A stretch of 64,000 bases of DNA, from the NCBI GenBank assembly GCA_914767885.1, contig CAJZBQ010000039.1, positions 124,001 to 188,000 of the forward strand. Direction: 5' to 3'. Below, piece by piece: positions 1-9,956 of the stretch. The position numbers and the translations under genes are program-made. How positions within the stretch are numbered: position 1 is the first letter of the stretch; each line of letters starts with the position of its first letter. The DNA comes from Blepharisma stoltei (lineage: Eukaryota; Ciliophora; Heterotrichea; Heterotrichida; Blepharismidae). Below the pieces are notes generated by a model. The model searched no databases and was not told the DNA's origin. It saw only the letters and a list, made by a program, of their open reading frames with translations.

Positions 1-169
1 TTCAGCCTCTACTTTGTTGGATTCCGAGCTCTCTTCATTCAGTTTCAGTTAAAAGCCTGTTCCTGGGCATCTTTTTGTAGAGGGATTTGGGCAGATGGAC
101 ATGTCTGTACTCATAGACATCATCACTGTACTTTTCAGAGTATTCGATCTGGTTAGGATAATGCGGCAT
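1..169 (-). CDS. CKS1: Cyclin-dependent kinase regulatory subunit (CKS1/CKS2), partial
   Basis: Small adaptor that binds cyclin-dependent kinases and phosphorylated substrates in cell-cycle control. The reverse strand from the ATG at 169 gives the CKS signature: IEYSEKY followed by DDVYEYRHV, then ETEWRELGIQQSRGW, the core phosphate-binding and beta-hinge region. Both tryptophans (ETEW, SRGW) are encoded by TGA, so this gene alone argues for UGA=Trp. The open frame extends a few codons upstream without another ATG. The 3' end runs off the window; about 56 of the usual 75-100 residues are present and no interruption is visible in that part. It is divergent from the gene at 300. Confidence 0.93.
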
Positions 170-299
170 TTTCTTTTTATATTGTACCGCCCATTTTGGG
201 ATTTCTTTAATATTCGTGACTAATTAGAGCTTTGAGCAGGAGTTAAGTCTTTTGTTAAAGAGTTCGATGGAAATTTCATATAAAATTTGACTTTTAAAT

Positions 300-911
300 A
301 TGAGAAGGCGGCCACAATGGGATGATTCACTATCGCTTTAGAAAAATAAAGGAAGGCCGTTAATAAAGGATTATTAAAAAACTTATTTTTATTTGCCAGG
401 TTAATTTTTATGGGTATAAGCAGAAGTTCGTTAAAACAATTTGATTGATTAAATATAAAATATGATAGAAATATTACAATAAAAAATAATTACGGTATGA
501 AAATTAAATATAATAATAAAAAAGTGGTCTAAAATATATATTGAAAGAGTAAGTGATAGAGCACAGCATCGTTTAACCTATGCTGAACAGCTGCAACGAA
601 AAGCTTCCCTAGTATCTAAAAACAAAGAAAGTGCTCGCCAAGAATGGCAAGCACAACAAGAAATGCTCAAAAATGGCAAAATTCCAGAAAAGCTTAAAGA
701 AATAGTTGCTCCACCTCCTAAAAAGTACACATCAAATGCATCAAGAATTGCAGTTGACCCTAAAAACTCAAATAATCGTCCATCTTCAGCTAAGCCACGC
801 CCATCTATGCAAGAAGCGAAAGTGTCTTTAACACCTTCTAATCGCTGTGCAGTCATTCGAATGACAAAGCCAATTGAAGAGCAATTTAAAAGCCTTAGTA
901 ACTTACTCTAA
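300..911 (+). CDS. Hypothetical basic protein, split by an IES
   Basis: Segments 300-332 and 552-911 join to 130 residues. The second segment is open from about 541 but has no ATG before 663. An ATG at 300 opens a frame (MRRRPQWDDSL) ended by a TAG, and removing 331-549 at matching TA dinucleotides restores one frame: CTA then AGT GAT AGA. The product is basic, with an Arg/Gln/Lys-rich helical first half and a Pro/Ser-rich middle. I recognise no domain. The C-terminal segment is well supported by its length in AT-rich DNA; the 5' exon rests on the TA/phase argument only and is inference. Confidence 0.6.
331..549. other. IES (219 bp), TA-bounded, inside the 300-911 gene
   Basis: TA at 331-332 and TA at 550-551. 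Excision leaving one TA joins codon CTA in phase to the downstream frame. The interior is AT-rich with stops in all frames and carries no recognisable repeat family. The choice of boundaries is inference. Confidence 0.5.
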
Positions 912-989
912 AATAATTATTTATTTATTTTAATGCAAAATTTCGCTTTTAAAATAAAATAAGAATATAAGGGGAAGCTAGAAAAAGCA

Positions 990-2033
990 ATGAATGACTT
1001 AGAATCTGCAATGACGCAGGAAGAAGGCTCTGCATATAATAAATGCAATACTTATCATGAAAAACAATTATCTGAAGCTTCATTCATAGGAAGCACTCCT
1101 ATGCATAAATATAATACTTATCATGAAGAAGAATTATCAGATGCTTCAATATTCTGCTACACTCCAGACGATTCTCAAAGCTGTGTAAGCATTTTAGAAG
1201 ATAATCCAGTCAATAACTACCATTATACAGAACAGCCTGTGTCTTTTAACCATCAAAATTTTGATTATCAGACAATAGGCAATTACCAGCTTGAAGGAAA
1301 TTATCAAAGTATTGGTAATTATCAGACTAAGTGCAATCCTCAGTCTATTAACAATTATCAGCCTATTAGTGATTGCAAACCTATAGGTAATTTTCAAATT
1401 GACAACAAATATATGCCTTCTTATCAGCAAAATGAAGATAAAATCGTATATGAGCCTGATGCATTATTTTATGACCCAGGGGAGTTTCAAAAGCCTTTAC
1501 AAGAAATCGAAGAAAATACTCTAGACTCTGCTGAAAACTTACCCGCTAGCAAAATCATTGTAAAAGTTTGCCTTTTTGGGAAAATTAATCAAGCGAACAA
1601 AAGTTTTTACTTTGTATAAAATATTTTTTATATATAAAAATTGTAAATATCATAACTTTTAGCTAATTCTTTTTATTTTTTGATTTAAATATAAAATAGG
1701 AAAAAATTATAATTTTGAGCTAAAATTTTAATCACTATGTAATCGAGCAAAATTGTGCTTGCTCACTAAAGGAGGAGAGAATTAGCGAAGCTGCTAGAGC
1801 AAACTAGAAAAGACTTAGAAGAGATGAATATTCCCCAAGAAAAAGAGCCTGAATGCTACTCCGAGTCAGTAGTAGAAGTTCCTAAAATTTTCTTTGAAGA
1901 GGAACTGATCCCAAGACAATTCAACTTAAAGCCAATTACCAGACCACAAATTCCTCGAGTTGGGACGAATTCTTTAGCCATAGGAGATAATGTAAGAAAT
2001 GTACGAATAGATTGCAGAAAGTTCATAATTTAA
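990..2033 (+). CDS. Hypothetical Asn/Gln/Tyr-rich protein, split by an IES
   Basis: Segments 990-1541 and 1785-2033 join to 266 residues. The first part has two related motifs, NTYHEKQLSEAS and NTYHEEELSDAS, each followed by an aromatic/proline segment. A stretch of short NYQ-containing repeats (IGNYQ, SIGNYQ, INNYQ) follows at about residues 90-145. After the IES comes an acidic helical segment (AKLLEQTRKDLEE) and a basic C-terminus. Reading straight through the insertion would end in an AT-rich tail at 1619, so the IES model is preferred. The repeats suggest a low-complexity interaction region; no family is recognised. Confidence 0.72.
1540..1782. mobile_element. Degenerate MITE-type IES (243 bp)
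   Basis: TA at 1540-1541 and 1783-1784; phase is preserved (TTA then GCG). The left end (CCCGCTAGCAAAATCATTG) matches the left end of the kinase-gene MITE at 7546 read inward (TCCGTTAGCGAACAAAATC). The right end (GCTCACTAAAGGAGGAGAG) matches the reverse complement of the same terminal motif. It is an old member of the GTGAGTGAACAAAA family. Confidence 0.7.
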
Positions 2034-2177
2034 ACGAAAATATTTTCATTTGTGTTATTTTATGACTATTTAGCTAAATTTATTAAGCTCCTCAGATTAC
2101 AATTATTTTTTAAATTTTGGCTAATTTATTAATTTTTCAATAGTTTTGTTTAATATATAAAATAATAATAATAATAA

Positions 2178-3482
2178 ATGTTTTTGGTAAAAAATGTTTT
2201 CTGAAGGTCTATAGCTAGCAAACAATTTTTATCGTTTACTAAGAAAAATTTATTCGGCACATCCGAAACCGAGAAAATAAAGCAAAAAATCGCCACAAAT
2301 TCACCTGATTTATTGCTATATGAAGTGCAGCATTTAATTATCCATTCTCCAGATAATGAAAAAGCTGAAATATTCAAGAGCCAAAAACATTTTATATTGA
2401 AAAATCTGTCAAAGGTTAGTATGCAATCTATAAGTGGTTTTATTATTGAATACGGGAAATCAGGAATTAATGACAACAATTTAATCAGCAGTCTTAGGTG
2501 ACAATTTGTGAAGCTTTCTGAAAAAGGGTATTACTGCAAATATTCACTATCAGCAGCTACTAATTTTCTCATACAGAATTCTAACGACAGCTTAATATGT
2601 GATTATATTACAAAAATAATTAAGGCTAAGACATATGATCAAATGGATCTAATACAAGCATTTGTTTATCTATCGAGATTCAAAGATCATCCTATCATAG
2701 AATTATTTCTAAGTGAAATTCCTAAATGCTATGAAGCGGTAGTTAAAAGCTCAAAGGTTCCTGAAGTTTTATGGCAAATGGCAAAACAAAATTACCGGAA
2801 TGATGAATTTTATATAAAAATTGCTGAAAATATCGAAAAGATTCAATTAAAAAATCCAGGAATTGACGTGACAAAGATATTTACTGCATATGCTTTAACT
2901 TATTTTGAGCACAAAGCTATTACAAAAGCGCTTGATTTTTTGATGGAAAATTATCATAGTGTTTTAGCCACTCGATCTTTGAGCAATTTATTTCACGAAT
3001 TAATCAATTGTCCCCTTAGCATTATTTCTCCAAAATCATGGGATATATTGAAAACTGAAATAGAAAGTAGGGAAAATCTAGGAGAAAACCTGTGAGATTT
3101 ATCATCTATTTTTCATTGCTACAAAAAGCTAGGTTTTGATATGCAGCCACTATTTAAGCACATAACTGAAGAAAACCTAGAAAAAGCTAATGGACAACAG
3201 CTCGCAGTCATTATTACTTCCCTTAATCAATTCTGCACTAGAGATTGACTGCCATGGCTTAAAAGATTAACCCTTAAGAAAATAAATGATATGCACGCGA
3301 AATCTGCAATGATGATGGCGATGTTTTGGACGCAAAATTTTTACTGGGACCAAAAATTTTGGGAAGAATTTGAGCCAATTTTAGATAAAAAATTAGAAAC
3401 TATGGATACAAATTTATTAGAAAAAAAATCTCTAGGAATGTATAAGACTATTGGAGCCAGACTAATTAAACTTAAAAAGTAA
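2178..3482 (+). CDS. Mitochondrial-type helical repeat protein (hypothetical)
   Basis: Uninterrupted frame of 434 residues from the ATG at 2178, which is in phase with everything downstream. It passes four TGA codons read as Trp (near 2202, 2500, 3093 and 3246). The N-terminus is basic, hydroxylated and free of acidic residues (MFLVKNVFWRSIASKQFLS), typical of a mitochondrial presequence. The rest is alpha-helical with spaced Leu/Phe, resembling the FAST/RAP or pentatricopeptide-like helical repeat proteins of organelle RNA metabolism, but no RAP domain motif is identifiable, so that assignment is only a guess. Downstream it converges on UFC1 with a 20-bp gap. Confidence 0.75.
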
Positions 3483-3502
3483 AATAGTTAAACGCCAATT
3501 TA

Positions 3503-3994
3503 TTAAGAATTAGCAGTAATAACTCCTTGATCGATTAACACTGGTATTTCAGCAGCCAGCCAAGGGCCTAATGCTAAGCATAAAGCATGGGCAATGCCAT
3601 AGCTAGGCTGCTTTCTTGACCATAATGGTGCAAAATGTATATCTAGGCAGATTTTCCCACCCCTGTACATTTTGTGTGTTTTTCCATCAAGTTCAGGTAA
3701 AACAAGCTCAATTGGAGTAGCTGGATAAGTTGCAGGGATTTCGAATTCTAAATTGAATTCATATTTTACCAGCTCATGAATATACCAGCATTTTCCTCTT
3801 CAGTGGATCCCTGAATCATCTGGCTCTATAAGAAACCAATCATTATCTTCTGCTTGGCTCATTTCTATATACCTAATTAAAGCTGCATATTCCTCTCTTA
3901 ATCTGTCTGCCCAATTCGGATCCCTAGGCCCTGCATTTACTGTAAGCAAAGGAATTCGATCACCAGCAGATTCCATTTTAAAATAACACTCCAA
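3503..3994 (-). CDS. UFC1: UFM1-conjugating enzyme UFC1 (E2)
   Basis: E2-like enzyme that takes UFM1 from UBA5 by thioester transfer and passes it to the UFL1 ligase complex for ufmylation of ER-associated ribosomes. The frame gives 163 residues (human about 167). Family blocks in order: NADRLREEY-type helix near the start, [39 protein letters not shown], then [17 protein letters not shown] containing the catalytic Cys, and [20 protein letters not shown] encodes the Trp before RGKCW. Divergent from the 4006 gene, with only 11 bp between the start codons, so the two share a compact promoter. Confidence 0.96.
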
Positions 3995-4005
3995 ATAAAT
4001 TTAAA

Positions 4006-4347
4006 ATGAAAAGAAATGCCAATTGGGCTGAAAATTTTTTTACAGGGAAAGAAATTATAACTGATTTTAGGCTGAATTATTATCATTTAGAAGAGCCATT
4101 GAGAAAAAATAAAAAATTTAAAAGATCGGCAGCTCTGACTTTTGGATATGCAAAAAACGAAGAAAATAATGAAAATTCGAAAAGAAAGCACAGTAATTTT
4201 GACATAAAAAACAAAAGATTTAAATCGACAGAGCTAAATCAGTTTAAAATTCGTTTTAAGCTTCCAAAGACGTCACTAGCTTTATTGACAAGGCCTGGGG
4301 AAGAGATCATCACTATAAAAGAAGCTATAAAGCTAATGCAAAATTAA
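4006..4347 (+). CDS. Hypothetical small basic protein
   Basis: 113 residues, Lys/Asn-rich, starting 11 bp from the UFC1 start on the opposite strand and converging on the coiled-coil gene 8 bp downstream. Internal Lys/Arg clusters (KKFKRSAAL, SKRKHSNF, KNKRFKS) look like nuclear-localisation signals. The C-terminus (FKIRFKLPKTSLALL, ending in TIKEAIKLMQN) is more hydrophobic and could be a binding motif. No family is recognised; context and codon use support a real gene. Confidence 0.65.
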   Translation: MKRNANWAENFFTGKEIITDFRLNYYHLEEPLRKNKKFKRSAALTFGYAKNEENNENSKRKHSNFDIKNKRFKSTELNQFKIRFKLPKTSLALLTRPGEEIITIKEAIKLMQN

Positions 4348-4355
4348 TTAGTTAA

Positions 4356-5441
4356 TTACCTCTTGCTGAAATTCACATAAAAACTGTTAGAAAGTCCTAG
4401 ATTTCCAATTTTGACAGAACTTTCAAGATTATTCGCCCCGCTAAATTTCTTGGTCCTCAAAAAACTGGGGCAATAGTCCACATGGTGGCCTTGTTTTACA
4501 GTTAAAGCTTCATTTAAAAATTTCAGCCTAAGCTTCTTACAAGGCTCCTCACTTAGCCTTGCTATTTTTTGCTTATTTTTATCATTTTTTGCACTATAAG
4601 ATCTGCCTCTTAGCGACTCGCTGCTTATTGAAGCATTTCCTAGTGGTGTTATAGATTTTACAGGCGTTTGTGTGCAGTCTGTATTAAATTCTGTGCTAAC
4701 CAACGAAGAACTGTCTAAATATCCAAATTTTGTGCTGTTTAAAGGAGAAAAGCTTTGGACTTTGGCTTCTTCTCGAGGGGTAGAAAGCATTGAAGACAGA
4801 TGAGAATTCGTTATTTTTGGTTTTTCCTTTAGTGCTTTTATCTCTTTGTGAAGCTGGGTTATTGATTTTTCATATTGGTCATTTATATGAGAAATAAATT
4901 CATTTTTTTCAATGATGGTATCTTCAAGTACTTTCCGCTTTAGCTCGCTGTTTAACTTTTCAGTTTCCAGCTCAAGTTTGAGTTTTTCATTGGATTTCAT
5001 CAGTTTAAGATTTTCTTCTATTAGGCTATACAGCTCTTCCTCCAGCTCTTTTGGGTTTTTATTAGCAAATCTTGAGCTTAAAGCTTTCCTGTACTTTTCT
5101 TCATATTCTTTTTTCACACTTATAGCATGATCTAACTGTAGCTTTATACTAGTAATATCCTCATTTGCATTTCTTATAGAGCTAAAAGAGCCAATAATTT
5201 TTGGCTCGACTTCACTTAACTCTGTCGATTTTTCCAAATTTTCACTGCGGTTTCCTAAGCTTTCGTTATTTTCAATCAGAGAAATCCTATCGTTGAGGTA
5301 GCTGATTTCTGAATCTTTTGCACTTAAATGGGCTTTTAATTCGCTGATTTTAATTTCCATTTGGTTGATTTGGGATAAATAATACTGGTTTGCCTTGGTG
5401 AACGAGTCTTTATTTTTATCTTCAGAGCTTAATTCAGACAT
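4356..5441 (-). CDS. Hypothetical coiled-coil protein
   Basis: 361 residues in one frame. The first two thirds (about residues 15-215) are heptad-rich coiled coil with a short break at about 75-90. The C-terminal third is Ser/Thr-rich with SP/TP sites (TPREEAK, QTPVKSITPLG), then a basic patch (KKLRLKFLNEAL). It lies immediately downstream of the ABHD17-like gene on the same strand, with an 11-bp gap between that stop and this start. Probably a cytoskeletal or centriole-associated structural protein, but nothing specific identifies it. Confidence 0.75.
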   Translation of the reverse strand: MSELSSEDKNKDSFTKANQYYLSQINQMEIKISELKAHLSAKDSEISYLNDRISLIENNESLGNRSENLEKSTELSEVEPKIIGSFSSIRNANEDITSIKLQLDHAISVKKEYEEKYRKALSSRFANKNPKELEEELYSLIEENLKLMKSNEKLKLELETEKLNSELKRKVLEDTIIEKNEFISHINDQYEKSITQLHKEIKALKEKPKITNSHLSSMLSTPREEAKVQSFSPLNSTKFGYLDSSSLVSTEFNTDCTQTPVKSITPLGNASISSESLRGRSYSAKNDKNKQKIARLSEEPCKKLRLKFLNEALTVKQGHHVDYCPSFLRTKKFSGANNLESSVKIGNLGLSNSFYVNFSKR

Positions 5442-5452
5442 TTAAATTATAA

Positions 5453-6184
5453 TTAGCAATCTAAACTATCAATAAAACTTTGCATTGTATCAAACAAAGG
5501 CTGCCCTGCAACAGATTCTATGTTGTTGTGCCCAGCTCCTTCTATATAATAAGTTTGCTTTTTTTGACTTTTGGCGATTTTATAGAGCTCCTTGGCATGC
5601 TGCATAGGAACAATTTCGTCTCGGGTTCCATGTATGATAAGCAAAGGAATAGTAATATTTTTCATTCTGTCGATATTGGCAAACATATCTCCAGGCAGTG
5701 TAAATCGAAATTCTAAAATTACTCGATAAATTGAGCTGAGAGGAGTCTGAAGGATTAGGCCTCCTAGTTCTGGATATTTTTCAGCTAAATAGCAGCTTGG
5801 ACCTGACCCTAGCGACCTTCCGTATAAAACAATTCTGTTTATGGGGATTTTTAGAATTTCAGTAAGAAATCATAAGGCAGCTTCACAGTCTGAATAAACG
5901 TATTTTTCACTAGGCTCTATTGAGGTATCAGAATAGCCTGTATACTCATAAAGCATCACATTTGCTTTTATTTTATGAACAAACACTCGCTGAACCCAGC
6001 TTTCAACTCTGGTGATATCTTCTGCATTGCCATGGGACATGAGAATAGTGTATTTGCGATTGAAGTTAAAAAATTTTGCTGGGATCATATTGCCGTCTGC
6101 AGTTTTGAGGCAAAGACTGGAACAAAGCTGGCGGACTTTGGGAGGGGGAGGTTGGAATACAATACTAGACATAGAGCATCCCAT
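5453..6184 (-). CDS. ABHD17: ABHD17-like alpha/beta hydrolase (protein depalmitoylase family)
   Basis: 243 residues. ABHD17 enzymes remove palmitate from membrane-anchored signalling proteins. The N-terminus MGCSMSS has a Gly2 myristoylation site and an adjacent Cys for palmitoylation, consistent with membrane anchoring. Hydrolase landmarks in order: oxyanion region MSHGNAED, nucleophile elbow LYGRSLGSG (Ser), acid IIHGTRDEIV (Asp) and base GAGHNNIE (His), so the triad is complete. TGA gives the Trp after EAAL near 5869. Start chosen because the MGC motif is family-typical. Same strand and tightly spaced with the coiled-coil gene downstream. Confidence 0.93.
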
Positions 6185-7006
6185 CTTGAAATTAGTTATG
6201 AAGGTTTAAAAGCATTACAGTGAAGCTGATATAATAACGAAATTAAATATTTAAGTTTAAGTTTAAGATAACTCTTCAAGTCCTGCACTTCTTGGCCTCA
6301 GCTTGAACTACAGCTCTGAATAAAGATAGGTGGGTCAGCCTAACCGTAGACTTGTTTCTGTCCCCAAGCCACTTAGGGCTATAAGACTCAGTGTAGACCT
6401 ACTACTCTCTTGAGCTGAAAATCTCAAAAAATCGTGAACTTCTCCCTCTGAGGTCAGATGTAAGACCTGAGTCCTACTGAAATTTTTAAATGTTAATTAA
6501 ATATTAAATTTTAAGAGAGATTTTTATTATTTTATTTTATACTGTTTTTACTGAATTTAAGAATATTTTATAAGAAAACCACATTAAACCAATTATTTAA
6601 ATTTATTATATTTACTGAACGCTGTTCTGGATCTGTTTAAAATGCAACAATCAGCTAGATTAAATAAATTCTGACCAAAAAATTCAAAAAAATCGAAAAA
6701 TATATATAAAATTCACTGAAACTTATTTATATATTTTTTATTTTTTAAAATAATTCTTACGATAATCTTTCCTCCAAACCAAGCATTTAAATGGATTTTA
6801 AAATATTCTAAATATTCATTTTCGATTTCCTCTCTACAAAGTTCACAATTAAAAAGGACCCTTTCTATTATAAGCGAATAATTATCCATTTTAAAATTCT
6901 ACTGGAGCTTGAACTTCCATGGGAGCATGGAAAAATCCTATAAAAAATATTCTATAGCCTTTTGTTTTTTATAAAAAATATACTACAGTTTATTATCGGG
7001 CTAAAT
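6185..7006. other. Intergenic region with a GC-richer segment (about 6250-6480)
   Basis: Non-genic. 6250-6480 is clearly less AT-rich than its surroundings and has no open frame of note; by composition it resembles the other GC-richer dispersed elements in the window, though I could not match it to a specific copy. The remainder is AT-rich with no recognised feature. Confidence 0.5.
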
Positions 7007-7186
7007 TATAGAAATTGCCGGAGGATGGCGCTATTTTGCGCCATCCTCGGGCAATTCAAAAAACCGCCCCACACGGGAATTGAACCCACGTGTGGGGCCA
7101 TTTTTGGTATGTGTAAAACATCGACTTACACGTACCAAAAATGGCCCCACACGTGGGTTCGATTCCCGTGTGGGGCAATTTCTATA
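7007..7186. mobile_element. Palindromic MITE carrying tRNA T-arm-like arms, with a nested hairpin
   Basis: Termini TATAGAAATTGCC and its complement (7007-7019 and about 7174-7186). The arms form a long inverted repeat centred near 7112. Each arm contains GGGTTCGATTCCC or a variant, the tRNA B-box/T-loop, flanked by GCCCCAC/GTGGGGC like an acceptor stem. The left arm additionally holds a small hairpin (about 7022-7048, GAGGATGGCGC/GCGCCATCCTC) bounded by its own GAAATTGCC-type ends, so it looks nested. Its termini match those of the IES at 39594. It lies between genes, 55 bp upstream of the kinase start. Confidence 0.75.
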
Positions 7187-7241
7187 TGCCTAACCGAACT
7201 TCCACATTTAGCGTGACGAAATAAATAGTGACATTGATTAT

Positions 7242-8829
7242 ATGAATAACCTTTTTTGTGTAAACGATACCTATAACATGATAAGACACCTCGGGAGTGG
7301 CTCATTTGGACTGGTTTATTTAGGAGTTTCCAAAGATACCCAAGAAGAAGTCGCAATAAAGCTTGAGCCTCTGTTCTGTGAGCATGCTCAGCTTGAAAAT
7401 GAAATTGAAGCCTTACGTGATTGCGCAGGCAAAGGGATCCCATCAGTGATTTGGAATGGGTTTCAAAATACATATAAAATTCTCGTTATGGAAAACTTAG
7501 GTAGTAATTTAGAAAATATCGTCCAAAACAGTAGAAAATTTTCCTTAACCCCTCCATGAATGAATAAAACATTTTGCTCCCACGAAGCAGGATTAATATT
7601 TTTTAATTTTATATGTCAAATTTAGGTTTTAAAATGCAAGCTGTTTAAATTTAAACAGAATCATCAAGAGATTTTTGTTATAGCAATTTCACTTATATAT
7701 AAAATTTTTTCATTAAAAATTATTGATCGCTTACGGAGGTGGGTTTTTGAGCAAAAATAAGGATTTTTTCAATGGTTTTGTTCGCTAACGGAGGGGTTTT
7801 TGAGCAAAAATAAGGATTTTTTCAATGATTTTGTTCGCTAACGGAGGGAGTTAGAGTCCGCTGTGGAAATTAGTTCCCAAATTTTGCATAGGTTGGAACA
7901 TGTACATAAATGTGGCTATATTCATAGGGATATTAAGCCAGAGAATTTTATGATGGGCGCCAAGGAAAATACGTCACGAGTCTATATGATAGACTTTGGT
8001 CTAGCAAAAAAGTACATTAATAGTTATCAGAAGCATATAGCTTATAAGGATGGGTTGAATGTTATGGGAACTCTTAGATTTTTATCTATAAACACTCACC
8101 ATGGAATAGAACAGTCCAGAAGGGACGATTTGGAATCTTTCGTATATCTTATGATATACCTCATAAAAGGCAAGCTTCCTTGGCAAAAATTGAATTGCAA
8201 AACCAAAGTAGAAATGTTCCAAAGAGTATGCCAGATGAAAGAAAATATGCCTACAAGTGATATTTGCAAGGATTGTCCAGGAGAAGTCAAAGATATGCTT
8301 GATTATGTAAAGGCGCTTAAATTTGACGAAAATCCTGACTATTCATTTTTGAGAAACTTACTCCCCCTTTTATTAGTAACAAAAATCTGTTCCAATTAAA
8401 AAAGTAAAAAATATAAATTTAGCTCATTATGCTTGAATTTAATTTATTTTTATAAGAATTAATTGAAAGATTGAGCGTTTCAGCTGTTTAATTAGTGTTC
8501 TACTTACACTTTCTCCATTAAACTAGGCCATAAAAATTAGTATTTTGCCTATAAAGATTTTGTTGAAAAAAATTTGTTATATATTGTTCCAATTTCAAGT
8601 ACGGAATTTAGTGAGAAATATCAAAGGAAATATTAAACAAAAATTATCCATAGATAAAAGCATGGGATTACGGACAAAAAGTTTGCGGACAATGAATAGG
8701 AGGCATTCAAAGAAATCTACAAAGAAAGTAACAGCGATAATTTCAATGACTTCAGAAGACAAAAAATCGCCACTCGCCTTCGATGATGAGTCGACTTGCA
8801 GCCTACTTTTATTGAAATTTCTTTATTAA
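7242..8829 (+). CDS. Casein kinase 1-like protein kinase, split by two IESs
   Basis: Segments 7242-7547, 7854-8360 and 8554-8829 give 362 residues. Kinase landmarks in order: Gly loop LGSGSFGLVYLG, VAIKLE with the ATP-binding Lys, HRDIKPENFMMG catalytic loop, MIDFGLAKKY with DFG, and the CK1 hallmark SINTHHGIEQSRRDDLES. The CK1 motif NPDYSFLRNL ends at the second IES, and the downstream frame (KILLKKICYILFQFQV) continues it. The last segment is a basic Ser/Thr-rich tail. CK1 enzymes are constitutively active acidophilic Ser/Thr kinases. The first join (KFSL to ESAVEISSQ) is firm; the second is supported by phase and a 276-nt open frame but has an alternative TA. Confidence 0.9.
7546..7851. 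mobile_element. MITE-type IES (306 bp) in the CK1-like gene
   Basis: TA at 7546-7547 and 7852-7853. The left end reads CCCCTCCATGAATGAATAAAAC; the right end has two copies of the inverted terminal motif (about 7729-7747 and 7782-7851) ending CGCTAACGGAGGGAG. The interior carries AAATGCAAGCTGTTTAAA, shared with the copies at 23416 and 57156. Confidence 0.85.
8359..8551. mobile_element. Degenerate MITE-type IES (193 bp) in the CK1-like gene
   Basis: TA at 8359-8360 and 8552-8553. The left end CTCCCCCTTTTATTAGTAAC is a decayed form of the MITE terminus; the right end is not clearly recognisable. Boundaries chosen because the phase joins to a 276-nt open frame. Confidence 0.6.
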
Positions 8830-9014
8830 TTTCCCAATTTTTTCTAGTTTTTTAGATAAATAAGTACTTTCCACAAGAATTTTGCATAATATTTGCCAGC
8901 TTTTCGTATATATTAACCCAAAAATGGCCAGTTATCACAGACAGAAAAAAGTTAAAAGCGCTCTTAGGATTAAAAGAAGAAGCCAGAAAATAATTTTTAA
9001 CAAAATGCTGTTAA

Positions 9015-9956
9015 TTATTTGTAAAAACTTACAATATAATCATATAAATTCTTTGACAGATTTTCGTCCTCAGGAGGTGTCACATCCACTGTATTCCAAT
9101 TTTCTTCACTTTTTTCATACACCCATTCTATTACTTCATGAAATCCTTTGGTACAATTTTCTAAATCTGAGTCATTAGGAATATACAAGTACTCAACCCG
9201 AGGATTTTTATCATAATTTAAAGCTTTTATGACGTTTTCTTCGCCAATTTCTATTTTAAAGCCGCTCGACACTAGCTCGACAATCATGGTCAAGTCACTT
9301 CTTTGCTCGTAAAAATCATAAAATCCCATTATTTCTACAAAGGAAGCAGTGTCTGCACTTTTTTTCCCTTTTTTGGGAGCTTGTGAGATGTCTCGGCAAC
9401 ATCTCACGTCATTAATTTTATAATTCTCGATTTTTTTCCTTAACCTTTTTTATTTAATTTTTTTTTTAAAAAAATTATTTTTTTCTTAATTTTAATAATT
9501 ATTATATTTATTTTTAGAAGAATTAGATCTTCGATTGATCCCATCCCGAATGTTTTTTTGGTATAATCTTACTTACTTAATTATCCATATCGCTTAACGT
9601 CCACTACAGGGTAGCCGTTTCCAGGGCTGCTACCATATTTATCCACGTGTTGGGCCCATAAACCTCTGGATCGATTCACTTTACACCAGGGCAGGGGACA
9701 AATACAGCGTTCGGCTTCGACGGACTGCGTTGCCTTGCTCTTCCTTGACTCAGCTCCTGCGCGTGCTCCACCTAAGGGTCACCTTTATGGGGTGTGCTGA
9801 GAGGTAAAATTTTTTGATATAATCAATTAAAATAAAACCAACTGTATCAAAGATAACCGGTTGAGAAATGTTATGTTGTTTAGCTTTATTGCGGATATTA
9901 TCTTCAAAATTCTGTAAGCCTCGTCTTTGTCGATTGGAGCATTCACAATTTCCCAT
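9015..9956 (-). CDS. Hypothetical protein with N-myristoylation/palmitoylation motif, split by an IES
   Basis: Reverse-strand segments 9956-9805 and 9420-9015 give 185 residues. The N-terminus MGNCECSN fits dual acylation (Gly2 plus Cys4/Cys6), so the product is probably membrane-tethered. A compact mixed alpha/beta protein follows (FDTVGFILIDYIKKFY, then KINDVRCCRDIS), with an acidic C-terminal half containing GFHEVIEWVYEKSEENW. The join is in phase at TTT TA/T AAA. Without it neither half has a good partner: the 3' part has no ATG near its 5' end and the 5' part runs into GC-rich repeat. No family is recognised. Confidence 0.75.
9421..9804. mobile_element. IES (384 bp) containing a GC-richer element
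   Basis: TA at 9421-9422 and 9805-9806. About 9600-9795 is markedly GC-richer than the surrounding AT-rich DNA and codes for nothing recognisable; 9425-9560 is strongly AT-rich. It resembles the other GC-rich IES elements of the window in composition. No clear target-site duplication was seen. Confidence 0.65.

Noticed and set aside
7135-7180. Possible tRNA gene (perfect B-box GGTTCGATTCC)
   Set aside because: No D-arm or anticodon arm; the B-box lies in an arm of a palindrome whose other arm carries the inverse. tRNA-like fragment only.
8923-9060. Short plus-strand basic ORF (MASYHRQKKVK...)
   Set aside because: Runs into the antisense of the 9015-9956 gene and has no conserved feature; possibly coding but unsupported.
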